In this document: in pieces, positions 17,011 to 26,305 of the stretch
Position numbering within the stretch: position 1 is the stretch's first letter
How the letters are laid out: the number at the start of each line of letters is the position of its first letter
Source of the DNA: JAYZDF01 sp036337945
Lineage (GTDB): Bacteria; Myxococcota; Kuafuiibacteriia; Kuafuiibacteriales; Kuafuiibacteriaceae
Direction: 5' to 3'
NCBI GenBank assembly: GCA_036337945.1
Contig: JAYZDF010000043.1
Coordinates: forward strand, 1 to 64,000
Length of the DNA stretch: 64,000 nt
Notes under the pieces: model-generated
Told to the model about the DNA's origin: nothing
Database searches by the model: none
Seen by the model: only the letters and a program-made list of their open reading frames with translations
Translations under genes and position numbers: made by a program

Positions 17011-18305
17011 ATCGTCAACGTTTTGAAATCAAAGGTGGTCGTCCTGTAGGTGGAGAGATTGTACCGAGCGGTAATAAGAACGCCGCTTTACCACTGCTAT
17101 GCGCGTGTCTTCTAACAGACGAAGACGTTATTTTACGAAATGTTCCTCAAATAGGAGACGTCAAACACTTGCTGGAGATCCTGTCAGACTTAGGCGTAGC
17201 GGTCGAACATCTCGAACGCGGCGTCATTCGATTGAACGCTTCAGGGGTCAATGGAAAACAACCGAATGTTGAGATAGCAAAACAAATTCGCGCATCGATC
17301 ATGTTAGCGGGTCCATTGGTTGCGCAACGTGGTCACGTAGAACTACCTCCGCCGGGCGGAGACGTCATTGGTAGACGCCGTATTGATACGCACGTTCTAG
17401 GCCTCACTGGTCTTGGTGCGACTTTTGAAGCGGCGAGAGATGCGTTCAAATTTCGCGTAGATGGACGGCTCAAAGGCGCCAATCTTTTTCTGGATGAAGC
17501 CTCTGTGACGGCGACTGAAAATATTATAATGGCGGCAAGCCTGGCAGAAGGTCAGACCGTGATAATGAACGCCGCTAGCGAACCTCACGTTCAAGACCTT
17601 TGTCATTTGTTGTGCACTATGGGCGCTGAAATTCAGGGCATAGGCACCAATCGATTAACGATTTATGGTGCCGAAAAGTTGAGCGGCACCGACTTCACGT
17701 TGGGACCAGATTACATTGAGGTAGGCTCTCTCATTGTTCTGGCTGCAGTGACCGGCGGTGAAATGCGTATCAAAAACGCAAGACCGGAAGAACACCGAGC
17801 AACAAAAATCGCTTTTGGTCGAATAGGAATAGATTTCCACGCTTCGGAGGACAACAAGGACATTATTGTCCCAGGAAATCAAAAGCTGGAAGTGCGAAGC
17901 GATTTGCTGGGAGCTATTCCGAAAATCGAAGATGCAATTTGGCCAGGATTTCCCGCGGACCTGACATCGATCGCAGTTGTAGGCGCAACACAAGCTGAGG
18001 GAACCGTCGTGATCCACGAGAAACTTTTCGAATCACGTCTTTTTTTCGTGGACCGTTTGGCGGGTATGGGCGCACGAGTGATCCTGTGCGACCCGCACCG
18101 AGTAGTGATCACAGGCAAGGCGCACCTCTATGCGCAAGAGCTGGTAAGTCCTGATATTCGAGCCGGCATGGCACTGCTCATCGCAGCACTCTGCGCGGAC
18201 GGAACAAGCACAATTCACAATATCCACCAAATCGATCGCGGTTACGAGAGAATTGACGAACGATTGCGCGCGCTCGGCGCGTCCATCGAGAGAATCGACG
18301 AATAA
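17007..18305 (+). CDS. murA: UDP-N-acetylglucosamine 1-carboxyvinyltransferase with Cys-to-Asp active site
   Basis: A 432-residue enzyme of the first committed step of peptidoglycan synthesis, which transfers enolpyruvate from PEP to UDP-GlcNAc. The N-terminal SGNKNAALPLL loop, KQIRASIMLAGPLV and a late GFPADLTSI (catalytic Asp region) are present. The loop that is PGGC in Escherichia coli reads PPPGGDVIGRRRIDTH here, so the catalytic Cys is Asp119. The same change is known in Mycobacterium, Chlamydia and Borrelia MurA and makes the enzyme insensitive to fosfomycin. The upstream small ORF overlaps its ATG. Confidence 0.95.
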   Translation: MNRQRFEIKGGRPVGGEIVPSGNKNAALPLLCACLLTDEDVILRNVPQIGDVKHLLEILSDLGVAVEHLERGVIRLNASGVNGKQPNVEIAKQIRASIMLAGPLVAQRGHVELPPPGGDVIGRRRIDTHVLGLTGLGATFEAARDAFKFRVDGRLKGANLFLDEASVTATENIIMAASLAEGQTVIMNAASEPHVQDLCHLLCTMGAEIQGIGTNRLTIYGAEKLSGTDFTLGPDYIEVGSLIVLAAVTGGEMRIKNARPEEHRATKIAFGRIGIDFHASEDNKDIIVPGNQKLEVRSDLLGAIPKIEDAIWPGFPADLTSIAVVGATQAEGTVVIHEKLFESRLFFVDRLAGMGARVILCDPHRVVITGKAHLYAQELVSPDIRAGMALLIAALCADGTSTIHNIHQIDRGYERIDERLRALGASIERIDE

Positions 18306-18349
18306 TCAACCCTCGCGACTTGGATGGTGACTTATCCTCATTCATTTCT

Positions 18350-18383
18350 GCGTAGAGTTTTTGACTTATGCTAGACTCTGCGC
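18350..18383 (+). promoter_or_regulatory. Stem-loop abutting the GTG start of the lamin-tail lipoprotein gene
   Basis: GCGTAGAGT (18350-18358) pairs with ACTCTGCGC (18375-18383) as nine pairs with one G-U, around a 16-base loop. The stem ends immediately before the GTG at 18384, and no ribosome binding site is visible. The structure could restrict translation initiation. It has no U-tract, so a terminator for murA is unlikely. Confidence 0.35.
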
Positions 18384-20642
18384 GTGAAAAACTCTTCAGC
18401 TGTAATCTCTTGTCTCATCATTGCTTCACTCACCGCGGCTTGTGGAGATGAATCATCTTCAGACGCTGACTCTGGTGCCAGATTTGACAGCGGCCAACAG
18501 GTCTCAACTTTAGACTCTGGTTCTCTTCAAAATGAAGATAGCGGCAGCTCTATATCAGATGCGGGTGAACCGATTGATGCGGGGAGAGAAGTCGACGCCG
18601 GCAACACAGTAGATGCAACTATTTTTGAGGACGCATCGATAGCCGATGCGGAGGCGCCAGACTTGGGGACGGCAGTTATTGACGCTGGGTTTACAGACAG
18701 CGGGATTTCAGATGCAGGAACGATCATTCTTGATACAGGACTTGCAGATTCGGGTGCCGCAGATTCGGGCACAGCGTCGCCCGACAGCGGACCGGTGGAT
18801 TCGGGAGTTCCAAGTATCATTCAGCTTGGCCATGTTGTCATTACTGAGTTTGTGGCTCGAGGTAGCGGAAGCGAATGGATTGAGCTGAAGAATACAACAA
18901 ATCAAGATATTGACCTCACAAACTACTACCTAACTTTTCAGTCGCAGACTGGACAACAATTCGAATTCAGAAACGGTCTCAATCCAAGTGCGACATCGAC
19001 GACGCCTATCACTTTGACAGCCAGCACTACAAAGCACTTCGTTGTAAATCCGTTGGACGCTGTAGATATACCGGCCGGCGTCGATGTTTACGGCCCTGTT
19101 GGTGCGTGTGGGGGTGACTGCTTTGCGGACACAGGAGATGTCGTTAGCCTTTTCGAAAACGCGGACCTTGTGGATGTCGTAGATGCAACAATCATTGCAA
19201 CAGATGCGGACAGTACCCTGACAGATGTCCAAATCCCGCTGATCAACGGAGTGAGTACACAACTTGATTTCAATCCATCTTCAACGACCTTGGCTCAGGA
19301 TAATGATGATGCTCGTCAGTGGTGCTCGCCGATCTGGCGAGGCCCGACGCCAGGAGTGTCTAACCACGCTTGCGATTGGACGGTCATTAGCGAACTCCTT
19401 TACGACTATGATGACATATCAGGTGGAAGCGATACGGGTCATGAATTTATAGAAATTGCCAGCGCCGTGGGCGCAAAATTGAATGATGTCGCCGTGGTCT
19501 CTATCCAAGGAGCCAGTGGTAATGCAGGTGCTATACTTGGACAGTATGACATTACGGCGAGTCGCATGGGTGGCTCGGGTCTTTTTGTAATCGGCGACGA
19601 GTCAGCTGCCGGACAAACGCAAGTCGCTAACGCAAACCAAATTGAAAGTTTGGACTTCCAAAATGGGCCAGACGCAGTGCAGCTCATTCGCCTGACTACC
19701 GGTGGTTCCGCAGAATATCTCGATAGCGTTGGCTACGGAAACCTCACGCCAAATCTGGTCGATCAGTCAAGAATGCTTCAGGCATATGAAGGCAGTACAA
19801 CGGGTGATCCTTCCACAAGAGCACGTCCTTTCAGTTGGGCGCGAGATGAATTTCAGAGTGATCAAAATGATAACGCACAAGATTTTCGTTTCGAACCGGA
19901 GCCGACACCTGGCAAAGCTAATCAAACCAGCGTTCTAGAGATTACAGCTGTGACCCCCCCGTCAGCGCTTGCCACGGGCTCCGCAACCGTAAGCATTTCA
20001 GGCTCTGCCTTTACAGATTATATGACATTGGAAATTGGTGGCCAGGTCATCCCAAATTCTCAATGCCAAGATATAGACAGAAACGAAATTGAATGCTTAA
20101 TCAGCTTTACCTCTACGCTCACGTCTGCGCCCATCGACCAAAGCTTGTCCCTTACAACGAGAACAGAACATGGCCAAACTTATAACTTTAGCTCAGGTTT
20201 TCGTTGGAGCATAACGGTCAACGAAACCGATGATCCTCTTGAAGTCGACTATTGTAATATTCAGTTTCCAAGCACCTTGAACGTCGCCGCATCTGTTTCG
20301 TCTGACCTCGTTTTTGGGCGCATATTTGAAGGCGGCATTACGGATACCACCAGCGGGCAATCTTCATTAATTATCTCAGAGCTCGGTTACGGTCCCGTGA
20401 GCGAAGACCCAAGAACCTCTAATTCTTGGAAATGGTCTCCAGCGAGCTTCAACGTCGAATACGGAAATGACGATGAATATCAAGGTGTACTGCTTATTGA
20501 TACGCCAGGTACCTATAATTATTCGTTCCGCTTTTCGGTAGACGGAGGTTATCGCTGGACCATCTGTGACTTAGACGGAGCAGGCTCGAATCCTAATCTC
20601 AGCTTTGATTCACAACAATTGGGCACCGTAACGGTGAACTAA
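18384..20642 (+). CDS. Lamin-tail-domain lipoprotein with Asp-Ser/Ala-Gly-rich linker
   Basis: A 752-residue secreted lipoprotein (lipobox LTAACGDE, Cys20) starting with GTG. Residues about 25-145 are a low-complexity linker of repeated DSG, DAG and DTG units. A lamin-tail (LTD) fold follows from about residue 150 (VVITEFVARGSGSEWIELKN), with a second related unit near residue 335 (WTVISELLYDYDDI and GHEFIEIAS). After residue 520 comes an IPT/TIG-like segment and a beta-rich end. Such proteins are displayed on the cell surface in Myxococcota-like bacteria and may bind polymers or other surface proteins. The stop codon shares the tetranucleotide CTAA with the convergent cls-like gene. Confidence 0.85.
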   Translation: MKNSSAVISCLIIASLTAACGDESSSDADSGARFDSGQQVSTLDSGSLQNEDSGSSISDAGEPIDAGREVDAGNTVDATIFEDASIADAEAPDLGTAVIDAGFTDSGISDAGTIILDTGLADSGAADSGTASPDSGPVDSGVPSIIQLGHVVITEFVARGSGSEWIELKNTTNQDIDLTNYYLTFQSQTGQQFEFRNGLNPSATSTTPITLTASTTKHFVVNPLDAVDIPAGVDVYGPVGACGGDCFADTGDVVSLFENADLVDVVDATIIATDADSTLTDVQIPLINGVSTQLDFNPSSTTLAQDNDDARQWCSPIWRGPTPGVSNHACDWTVISELLYDYDDISGGSDTGHEFIEIASAVGAKLNDVAVVSIQGASGNAGAILGQYDITASRMGGSGLFVIGDESAAGQTQVANANQIESLDFQNGPDAVQLIRLTTGGSAEYLDSVGYGNLTPNLVDQSRMLQAYEGSTTGDPSTRARPFSWARDEFQSDQNDNAQDFRFEPEPTPGKANQTSVLEITAVTPPSALATGSATVSISGSAFTDYMTLEIGGQVIPNSQCQDIDRNEIECLISFTSTLTSAPIDQSLSLTTRTEHGQTYNFSSGFRWSITVNETDDPLEVDYCNIQFPSTLNVAASVSSDLVFGRIFEGGITDTTSGQSSLIISELGYGPVSEDPRTSNSWKWSPASFNVEYGNDDEYQGVLLIDTPGTYNYSFRFSVDGGYRWTICDLDGAGSNPNLSFDSQQLGTVTVN

Positions 20643-21829
20643 ATAAGACGCCGAAACAAACCAAAAAACCACTCGGTAATCCTTCTCCAGATCGGTCGGT
20701 TACTCCACAATTGGCGAGTAATGGGGCGGCTTGCCGCTCGGTCAAGTGAGAATTGATGCTCCATTTTCTGCCCGAATTCCGAACCAAGAATTGTGGCATT
20801 AACTTCTTGATCTAAGATCCACGTACGATGATTTAGATTCGCCGAGCCAACGGTAGACCATTTGCCGTCTACAACAGCCGTTTTCGCATGAAGGACACGT
20901 TCGTGATATTCGTAAACTTTTACGCCATGCCTCAGCAAATTGCCATAGAGTCCGCGGGAGGCATGTAAGATGACCTCTAGGTCGGTGGCACCCGCTGTAA
21001 TAATTTCTACATTCACTCCTCGCTTTGCCGCTGTTCGCAAGGCCTTAAGCAGTCGACGATCGGGTGTAAAATAGGCGGTTGCGATACGGACTGATTCTTT
21101 CGCACCGTTGATGGCTCGAATATAAGCTCGATGTATCTCCGCGCGATCAATGCGCCCATAATTGGCAATGAAGCTGACTTTATGTCCGTGAGGATATTCC
21201 TTCGAATGTCCTGGATCTGATTGTAATGGAATGCGACTGCATTTATTCCACATCGCGCGAAATAAAGATTCGAGTTGGACGAGCGACGGACCTTGTACAG
21301 CAACGGCAGTATCTCTCCATCCATCGCCGCCATCTTCGAGAGCGGCATAATTGTCGGCGAGGTTCATACCACCGACGAAGCCGAGAACACCGTCGACCAG
21401 GAGTATTTTTCGATGATTTCTGCGATTAAGCATACTCACTCGAGTCGTCCATCGAATCGGACGAAACTCGTGGACTCGAACGCCCGCAGAAAGCATTTCT
21501 TCGATGAAAGCGTCTGATAGACTCAGCGAGCCAAAGGCATCAAATATAACCGCTACCTCGACCCCTTTTTGAGCTTTACTTATCAGAGCCTGCTGAATCT
21601 TTCGTCCGGTTTTGTCGTCGCAAAATATATAGGTTTCGATAAAGATGTACGACTCTGCAGATTCGATCGCTTCAATGTATCGAGAAAAAAAGGCTTGCCC
21701 GTCGATCATAAGCTCAACCTGATTTCCGGCGCTGGGCGTAACCGGAGACTTTCGCAATCTAAGCAAAGATGTACGCCAAGTGCCCACTTTGCGTTGTATT
21801 ATCACATTCGGGCCCGCTATGGCGGGCAA
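20639..21829 (-). CDS. Phospholipase D-family protein, cardiolipin synthase-like
   Basis: A 396-residue PLD-superfamily enzyme with two HKD motifs, HRKILLVDGVLGFVGG near residue 145 and HAKTAVVDGKWSTVGS near residue 315. This is the arrangement of bacterial cardiolipin synthases, which condense two phosphatidylglycerols or PG with PE. The long N-terminal membrane helices of ClsA are absent, so it is closer to the ClsB/YbhO type. The last residues are basic (RRITEWFFGLFRRLI) and could attach the protein to the membrane. The stop overlaps the convergent lipoprotein gene by 4 bases. Confidence 0.85.
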   Translation of the reverse strand: MPAIAGPNVIIQRKVGTWRTSLLRLRKSPVTPSAGNQVELMIDGQAFFSRYIEAIESAESYIFIETYIFCDDKTGRKIQQALISKAQKGVEVAVIFDAFGSLSLSDAFIEEMLSAGVRVHEFRPIRWTTRVSMLNRRNHRKILLVDGVLGFVGGMNLADNYAALEDGGDGWRDTAVAVQGPSLVQLESLFRAMWNKCSRIPLQSDPGHSKEYPHGHKVSFIANYGRIDRAEIHRAYIRAINGAKESVRIATAYFTPDRRLLKALRTAAKRGVNVEIITAGATDLEVILHASRGLYGNLLRHGVKVYEYHERVLHAKTAVVDGKWSTVGSANLNHRTWILDQEVNATILGSEFGQKMEHQFSLDRAASRPITRQLWSNRPIWRRITEWFFGLFRRLI

Positions 21830-21901
21830 AGCAGGGTTTTGAACCCATTAATGTCACGAAATGAAGTGACGAAATTTTTCTTCACGAGTATGTTCCCGTT
21901 G

Positions 21902-22609
21902 ATGTCCATCATTTTGGTCATTGAAAGCGATCATGATTTTCGCGTGGGCCTCGCAAGCGCTCTTCGTGCGGAGTCTCATACGCCGCTGGTAGCATCCAAC
22001 GCCGCAAGTGGGTGGGAGATGCTCAAAAGAGGACAAATCGACCTCGTCATCATGGAACGCGACCTTGGCGAAAATGACGGGATCGAGATTCTACACAGAA
22101 TGAAGGCAGACCCATCTCTTCGAGAAACTCCCGTTCTTATTGTTAGTCAAAAGTGTCGACAGGCTGATCGAATTCAAGGATTAGAAGCGGGAGCTGATGA
22201 TTATATTTCTAAACCCGTTGACCGCCAAGAGGTTATTTTAAGAGCAAAAATAGCACTTCGTCGAGTCGTCGAAACGGGTGGTTCAACTCGGAAAATTAGA
22301 ATCGAGGGGCTCTCGATTGAAGCCAACCCAGACCGGGTAGTGGTTGATAATTTAGAGATCACTCTGACACCGACGGAATTTAGACTGCTTCTTTTACTCA
22401 TCGACCGGCCGAACAAAGTGCAGTCACGACAATCTTTGTTGGCGGAAGTTTGGGGGATGCAGTCTTATCTCGAAACGCGGACCGTCGATATGCATATTCG
22501 AAGGCTAAGACGAAAACTGGGGACTGCAGCCCACTATATTCAAACCGTGCGAGGCGCGGGCTATAGGTTTACTGTATCCGAGGCATCGAGCGAGGAAAAA
22601 CAACAATGA
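21902..22609 (+). CDS. PhoB-family response regulator with Glu in place of the phosphoacceptor Asp
   Basis: A 235-residue protein with an N-terminal receiver domain (about 1-120) and a C-terminal OmpR/PhoB winged helix (LTPTEFRLLLLLI, VWGMQSYLETRTVDMHIRRL, TVRGAGYRF). Aligned by eye to PhoB, DLILLDWMLP corresponds to DLVIMERDLG, so the acceptor is Glu52. The acidic pair is Glu8-Ser9 rather than Glu-Asp, while the conserved Lys (ISKP) and a Ser in the Thr position are kept. It may be constitutively active or controlled without phosphorylation. No histidine kinase is adjacent. The ATG at 21902 gives a normal receiver start, with 21890 as an alternative. bioD overlaps it by ATGA. Confidence 0.85.
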   Translation: MSIILVIESDHDFRVGLASALRAESHTPLVASNAASGWEMLKRGQIDLVIMERDLGENDGIEILHRMKADPSLRETPVLIVSQKCRQADRIQGLEAGADDYISKPVDRQEVILRAKIALRRVVETGGSTRKIRIEGLSIEANPDRVVVDNLEITLTPTEFRLLLLLIDRPNKVQSRQSLLAEVWGMQSYLETRTVDMHIRRLRRKLGTAAHYIQTVRGAGYRFTVSEASSEEKQQ

Positions 22610-23328
22610 GTAGCAAACACGAAACGATTGTAATTACCGGAACGAATACAGGGGTAGGTAAGTCAATCGTCACCGCGGGCCTTATTCAGCAGTTGCATCT
22701 AAATAAAGTACGCGCTGCTGGTATAAAACCAGTGGAAACAGGCTGTGAATACGGAGATGACCATAACCTTATCGCAGCGGACGGTACGCTTTTGCATGCG
22801 ATGGCTCCGTGGGTTCCAGCGAATACTGTTGCTCCTTATCGGTTTAGAATGCCAATCGCAGCAACTTTGGCAGCAAGAAAATCAGGGATTCATTTAGAGC
22901 TCAAAGACCTTACAGATGTCGTGACTCAAGCTCGGCACTATGCAGATTTGCTCCTGGTCGAAGGTGCAGGAGGTGCCCTTTCACCGCTGACTGAAAAACA
23001 TAATCTGCTGGATCTTGCGAAGGCGCTGAATGCGCCGATCATAATCTGTGCAGAGGATTGTTTAGGTACTCAGAGCCTTACATTGTCGGTCATTGAGAAT
23101 GCGCGTAATCGAGGGCTGAAAATCCTAGGAGTTGTACTCAGTTGTTTAGACCCAAGCGAGGCGGTGTCGGAACAACAGAACGCAGAGACGATCGCACAGT
23201 GGGGCCAAGTTGAAGTATTTGGATCCTTATCAAAATTCGAAGGCGATCTTCAGGAGATAGCAAAAGAGGCTGGCGTACAGCTCAGTAAATTCGGACTCGT
23301 TCGTAGAGTGATCGACCTCACCGCCTGA
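22606..23328 (+). CDS. bioD: Dethiobiotin synthetase
   Basis: A 240-residue P-loop enzyme that closes the ureido ring of dethiobiotin from 7,8-diaminopelargonate, CO2 and ATP. The motif GTNTGVGKSIVTAGL is near residue 13, with KPVETGC and VEGAGGALSPL further on. Length is normal. Its ATG overlaps the stop of the response-regulator gene (ATGA), an odd pairing, and gpsA follows. Other biotin genes are not in the window. Confidence 0.92.
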   Translation: MSSKHETIVITGTNTGVGKSIVTAGLIQQLHLNKVRAAGIKPVETGCEYGDDHNLIAADGTLLHAMAPWVPANTVAPYRFRMPIAATLAARKSGIHLELKDLTDVVTQARHYADLLLVEGAGGALSPLTEKHNLLDLAKALNAPIIICAEDCLGTQSLTLSVIENARNRGLKILGVVLSCLDPSEAVSEQQNAETIAQWGQVEVFGSLSKFEGDLQEIAKEAGVQLSKFGLVRRVIDLTA

Positions 23329-23348
23329 AATTGCTAAAGTACCGAACA

Positions 23349-24353
23349 ATGGCTGAAAAACTATCTATCGGAGTGATTGGCGCGGGGAGCTGGGGTACGG
23401 CACTCGCAGCACATCTTGGAGAAATAGGACACGACATAACTCTTTGGGCGAGGTCTGAAGATCAATCTAGGGCCATTAATGAGACTTCGCAGAATGCTCG
23501 TTATCTTCCGGGCTATATCTTACCTGATCGTCTCACGGCGACAAACGACTTGCAGCGGGCAGTAGAAAGTAAAGACCTGCTTCTATCCGTCGTACCAAGC
23601 CATACAAAGCGAGCAGTCTGGAACGAGGCCAAGAGATACGTGAATACCTCTACGCCTATCCTGAGTGCGTCAAAAGGAATTGAGAACGAAAGTTTGGCGC
23701 TTATGAGTACAGTTCTTGAGGAAACCTTACCCGATAATCCGCTAGCTTTCTTGGCAGGCCCTTCTTTCGCTAAAGAAGTCGTGCAGAAACTGCCTACCGC
23801 AGTCGTGATCGGATCAAAATCGTCAAAACTCAATGACACACTTCAGGCTTTATTCTCAAATGACTACTTTCGAGCTTATGGGACGACAGACGTCATCGGC
23901 ATAGAAGTCGGTGGAGCATTAAAAAATGTCATCGCTATCGCGTGTGGTTGCGCTGACGGGATAGGATTTGGACAGAATACCAGAGCGGCCATCCTCACGC
24001 GGGGATTGGCTGAGATTACGCGTATGGCGGCAAAACTGGGCGCTTCTCCGTTAACATTGGCCGGCTTGGGCGGAATGGGCGACCTGGTCCTTACATGTTG
24101 CGGGGATTTATCTAGAAATCGACGGGTTGGTCTAGGTCTGGGAAAAGGACAAACGTTACAAGAGATACTCGACGAAATGGGGCAGGTTGCAGAAGGCGTA
24201 AATACTGCGCGAGCCGCCCGAGATCTCGCAATTCGCGAAAAAGTGGACATGCCGATCAGCAGCGAAATCTTTGCTATTCTCTACGAAAACAAGCCTGCAA
24301 AACAAGTCGTCGTCGATCTCATGCGCAGAGGCCTCAAGGATGAACGCAACTAA
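23349..24353 (+). CDS. gpsA: NAD(P)H-dependent glycerol-3-phosphate dehydrogenase
   Basis: A 334-residue enzyme that reduces dihydroxyacetone phosphate to sn-glycerol 3-phosphate for phospholipid synthesis. Nucleotide motif GVIGAGSWGTALAAHLG, then SASKGIE, FLAGPSFAKEV, GGALKNVIAIACG with the catalytic Lys, and GLGGMGDLVLTC. The ATG at 23349 fits the family start. A TTG 18 bases upstream also exists. The stop shares CTAA with the convergent hflX gene. Confidence 0.95.
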   Translation: MAEKLSIGVIGAGSWGTALAAHLGEIGHDITLWARSEDQSRAINETSQNARYLPGYILPDRLTATNDLQRAVESKDLLLSVVPSHTKRAVWNEAKRYVNTSTPILSASKGIENESLALMSTVLEETLPDNPLAFLAGPSFAKEVVQKLPTAVVIGSKSSKLNDTLQALFSNDYFRAYGTTDVIGIEVGGALKNVIAIACGCADGIGFGQNTRAAILTRGLAEITRMAAKLGASPLTLAGLGGMGDLVLTCCGDLSRNRRVGLGLGKGQTLQEILDEMGQVAEGVNTARAARDLAIREKVDMPISSEIFAILYENKPAKQVVVDLMRRGLKDERN

Positions 24354-26035
24354 TTTGTCGTTGCCTGCGCCCTAGTCTCAAACACCGTGGTCTCAATCCG
24401 CTCCATAAGCGCTTCCATACCTTCTCGGTGTAATGCACTCGTCGGAAGACCACCTGTCGCCCGTTTCAGAGCCGAGACCATGAGCGCTGGTGTTTGATCC
24501 GCTTTATTGATGACCAGTACACGAGCAATATCTTCAACGCCCAAATCCTCAAGAATTTTTTCGACTGACTTCATCTTGTCGTCTACTAACGGGTCTGAGG
24601 CGTCGATGACGTGAAGAATGAGGTCTGATTCCTCTAGTTCTTCCAAGGTAGCCTTAAACGCATTGACCAAATCTTTAGGAAGATCACGAATAAAGCCAAC
24701 TGTATCGGTAAGAACGATTTCGTGTTCATCAGGAAAACGGACTCGTCGAGACGTTGGGTCTAAAGTGGCAAAGAGTTTGTCTTCTGCCAAAACGCTTGCA
24801 TTCGTAACAGCGTTTAGCAGTGTTGATTTTCCAGCATTTGTATAACCAACAATCGAAACCAGTGGGACTTGAGCTTGTTTCCTTTGCTTTCTCCGAACAC
24901 CGCGTTGAACACTTAATTTTTTTATCTGTTTCTCAAGTCGGTTAATTCGATCTCTTGCGCGACGACGATGAATTTCTAATTTAGTTTCGCCGGGTCCTTG
25001 TCCGCCGATGCCGCCGGTAAGGCGCGACATCGCGGTTGATTTATCGATCAATCTTGGAAGCGTATACTTTAGCTGTGCGAGTTCAACTTGCAATTTTCCA
25101 TCGCGACTCGTTGCACGCTGGGCGAATATATCAAGAATCAATTGAGTTCGATCTAGGACTTTCAGAGACGTGGTGTTGGTAATCGCTCTCAACTGCGTTG
25201 GCGCCAAATCACGGTCAAAGATGAGCACTTCTGCACCAAGCTCGAGAGCCAAAAGAGAAATTTCTTCGATTTTTCCACGACCAAGGACAGTCTTCGGATC
25301 TATAGCCCTTCTTATCTGAATGACTTCATCTAGAACTTCAACACCTGCAGTAAAAGCCAGTTCACGAAGCTCGGTCATCGATTCTTTTGCAAAAGCTTTT
25401 GCATTGCGACCGTGAGGATGAACGCCAACCAAGACGGCTGAATCACGAGTAACTTTCTTCGCCTCTCTTCCAAAAACGCGAGACATTTCATTCTCGGACT
25501 CGCGAATAATTTGGAGCGCATCGTCAGGGAGATCTTGTAAGGTTTTCGCAACATAATCTTGCGGCGTAATCGTCTTTCTTGGTTGGGATTTTGCGTGGGC
25601 ACCTTTTTCGTGCAGAACGTGTAAATGAGCCCAATGAACCTCTCTTGGAGTTCCGTATCCGTCGACTTGAATGGAAGCGACAGCGTCTAAACGAAGCTTT
25701 GATAAATCGGCAAGGTCTTCATTGGTTAAACCTTGCGCGCGTAGTTCAGTTCGTATCAGTCGCAGGCCACGAAGACGGCCAATACCCACGCGCGCACGGC
25801 CAACATCCGGCAGATATAAACGCGAAGGTCCACCAATGATGACATGTTGGATGTTCCCACCGCGATCGATGAGAACACCCACCTGTCGGCCCAGCTCATG
25901 GCTGATTTCAGTCAAATGACGTGCAAGAGGAACCGTGACGAGCGTATCCCCTTTGACTTTCCGACGATACGTGGATTCAAGACGTTTGATCTGTAAGGCC
26001 TTGAGCCCGTTTGTCTCTCCGTCTAATTCTCGCAT
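24350..26035 (-). CDS. hflX: GTPase HflX with long N-terminal extension
   Basis: A 561-residue ribosome-associated GTPase that splits stalled or vacant 70S ribosomes. The HflX nucleotide-binding and coiled-coil domains start near residue 195 (SAVLVGVHPHGRNAKAF) and include VLGRGKIEEI and GIGGQGPGETKLE. The G domain has GYTNAGKSTL (G1), FATLDPTSR (G2), LTDTVGFIRDLP (G3) and INKAD (G4). About 190 N-terminal residues precede the usual HflX start, longer than the roughly 430-residue Escherichia coli form and similar to long HflX proteins of other bacteria. It is convergent with gpsA. Confidence 0.92.
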   Translation of the reverse strand: MRELDGETNGLKALQIKRLESTYRRKVKGDTLVTVPLARHLTEISHELGRQVGVLIDRGGNIQHVIIGGPSRLYLPDVGRARVGIGRLRGLRLIRTELRAQGLTNEDLADLSKLRLDAVASIQVDGYGTPREVHWAHLHVLHEKGAHAKSQPRKTITPQDYVAKTLQDLPDDALQIIRESENEMSRVFGREAKKVTRDSAVLVGVHPHGRNAKAFAKESMTELRELAFTAGVEVLDEVIQIRRAIDPKTVLGRGKIEEISLLALELGAEVLIFDRDLAPTQLRAITNTTSLKVLDRTQLILDIFAQRATSRDGKLQVELAQLKYTLPRLIDKSTAMSRLTGGIGGQGPGETKLEIHRRRARDRINRLEKQIKKLSVQRGVRRKQRKQAQVPLVSIVGYTNAGKSTLLNAVTNASVLAEDKLFATLDPTSRRVRFPDEHEIVLTDTVGFIRDLPKDLVNAFKATLEELEESDLILHVIDASDPLVDDKMKSVEKILEDLGVEDIARVLVINKADQTPALMVSALKRATGGLPTSALHREGMEALMERIETTVFETRAQATTN

Positions 26036-26305
26036 GGGAATAAGGCCCGCTTTTCATAGGACAGGTCGAACTGATTAGGCAACAAGGAGTTGTTTTGGAG
26101 TCGATAAGAGTGAATTTAACGGCGTTTACACTACTTTGGGCGTTCGTCAGGGCGAGGTTTTTGATCCTGTGAGGGTACCGAGGTATTGAAATTCTTTTTT
26201 GGGACCTGATGGGAAGGAAGGAAAAACCGGTCCATGAGTCGATTTGGGCCTTGATCAACGAAGGGTCAATGTTGCACGACTCAACGTGTAAGGATAAGAG
26301 AACGT

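Noticed and set aside
26084..26101. AACAA/TTGTT hairpin in the hflX-arsM gap
   Set aside because: It is short and AT-rich, with no gene ending nearby on that strand that needs a terminator.
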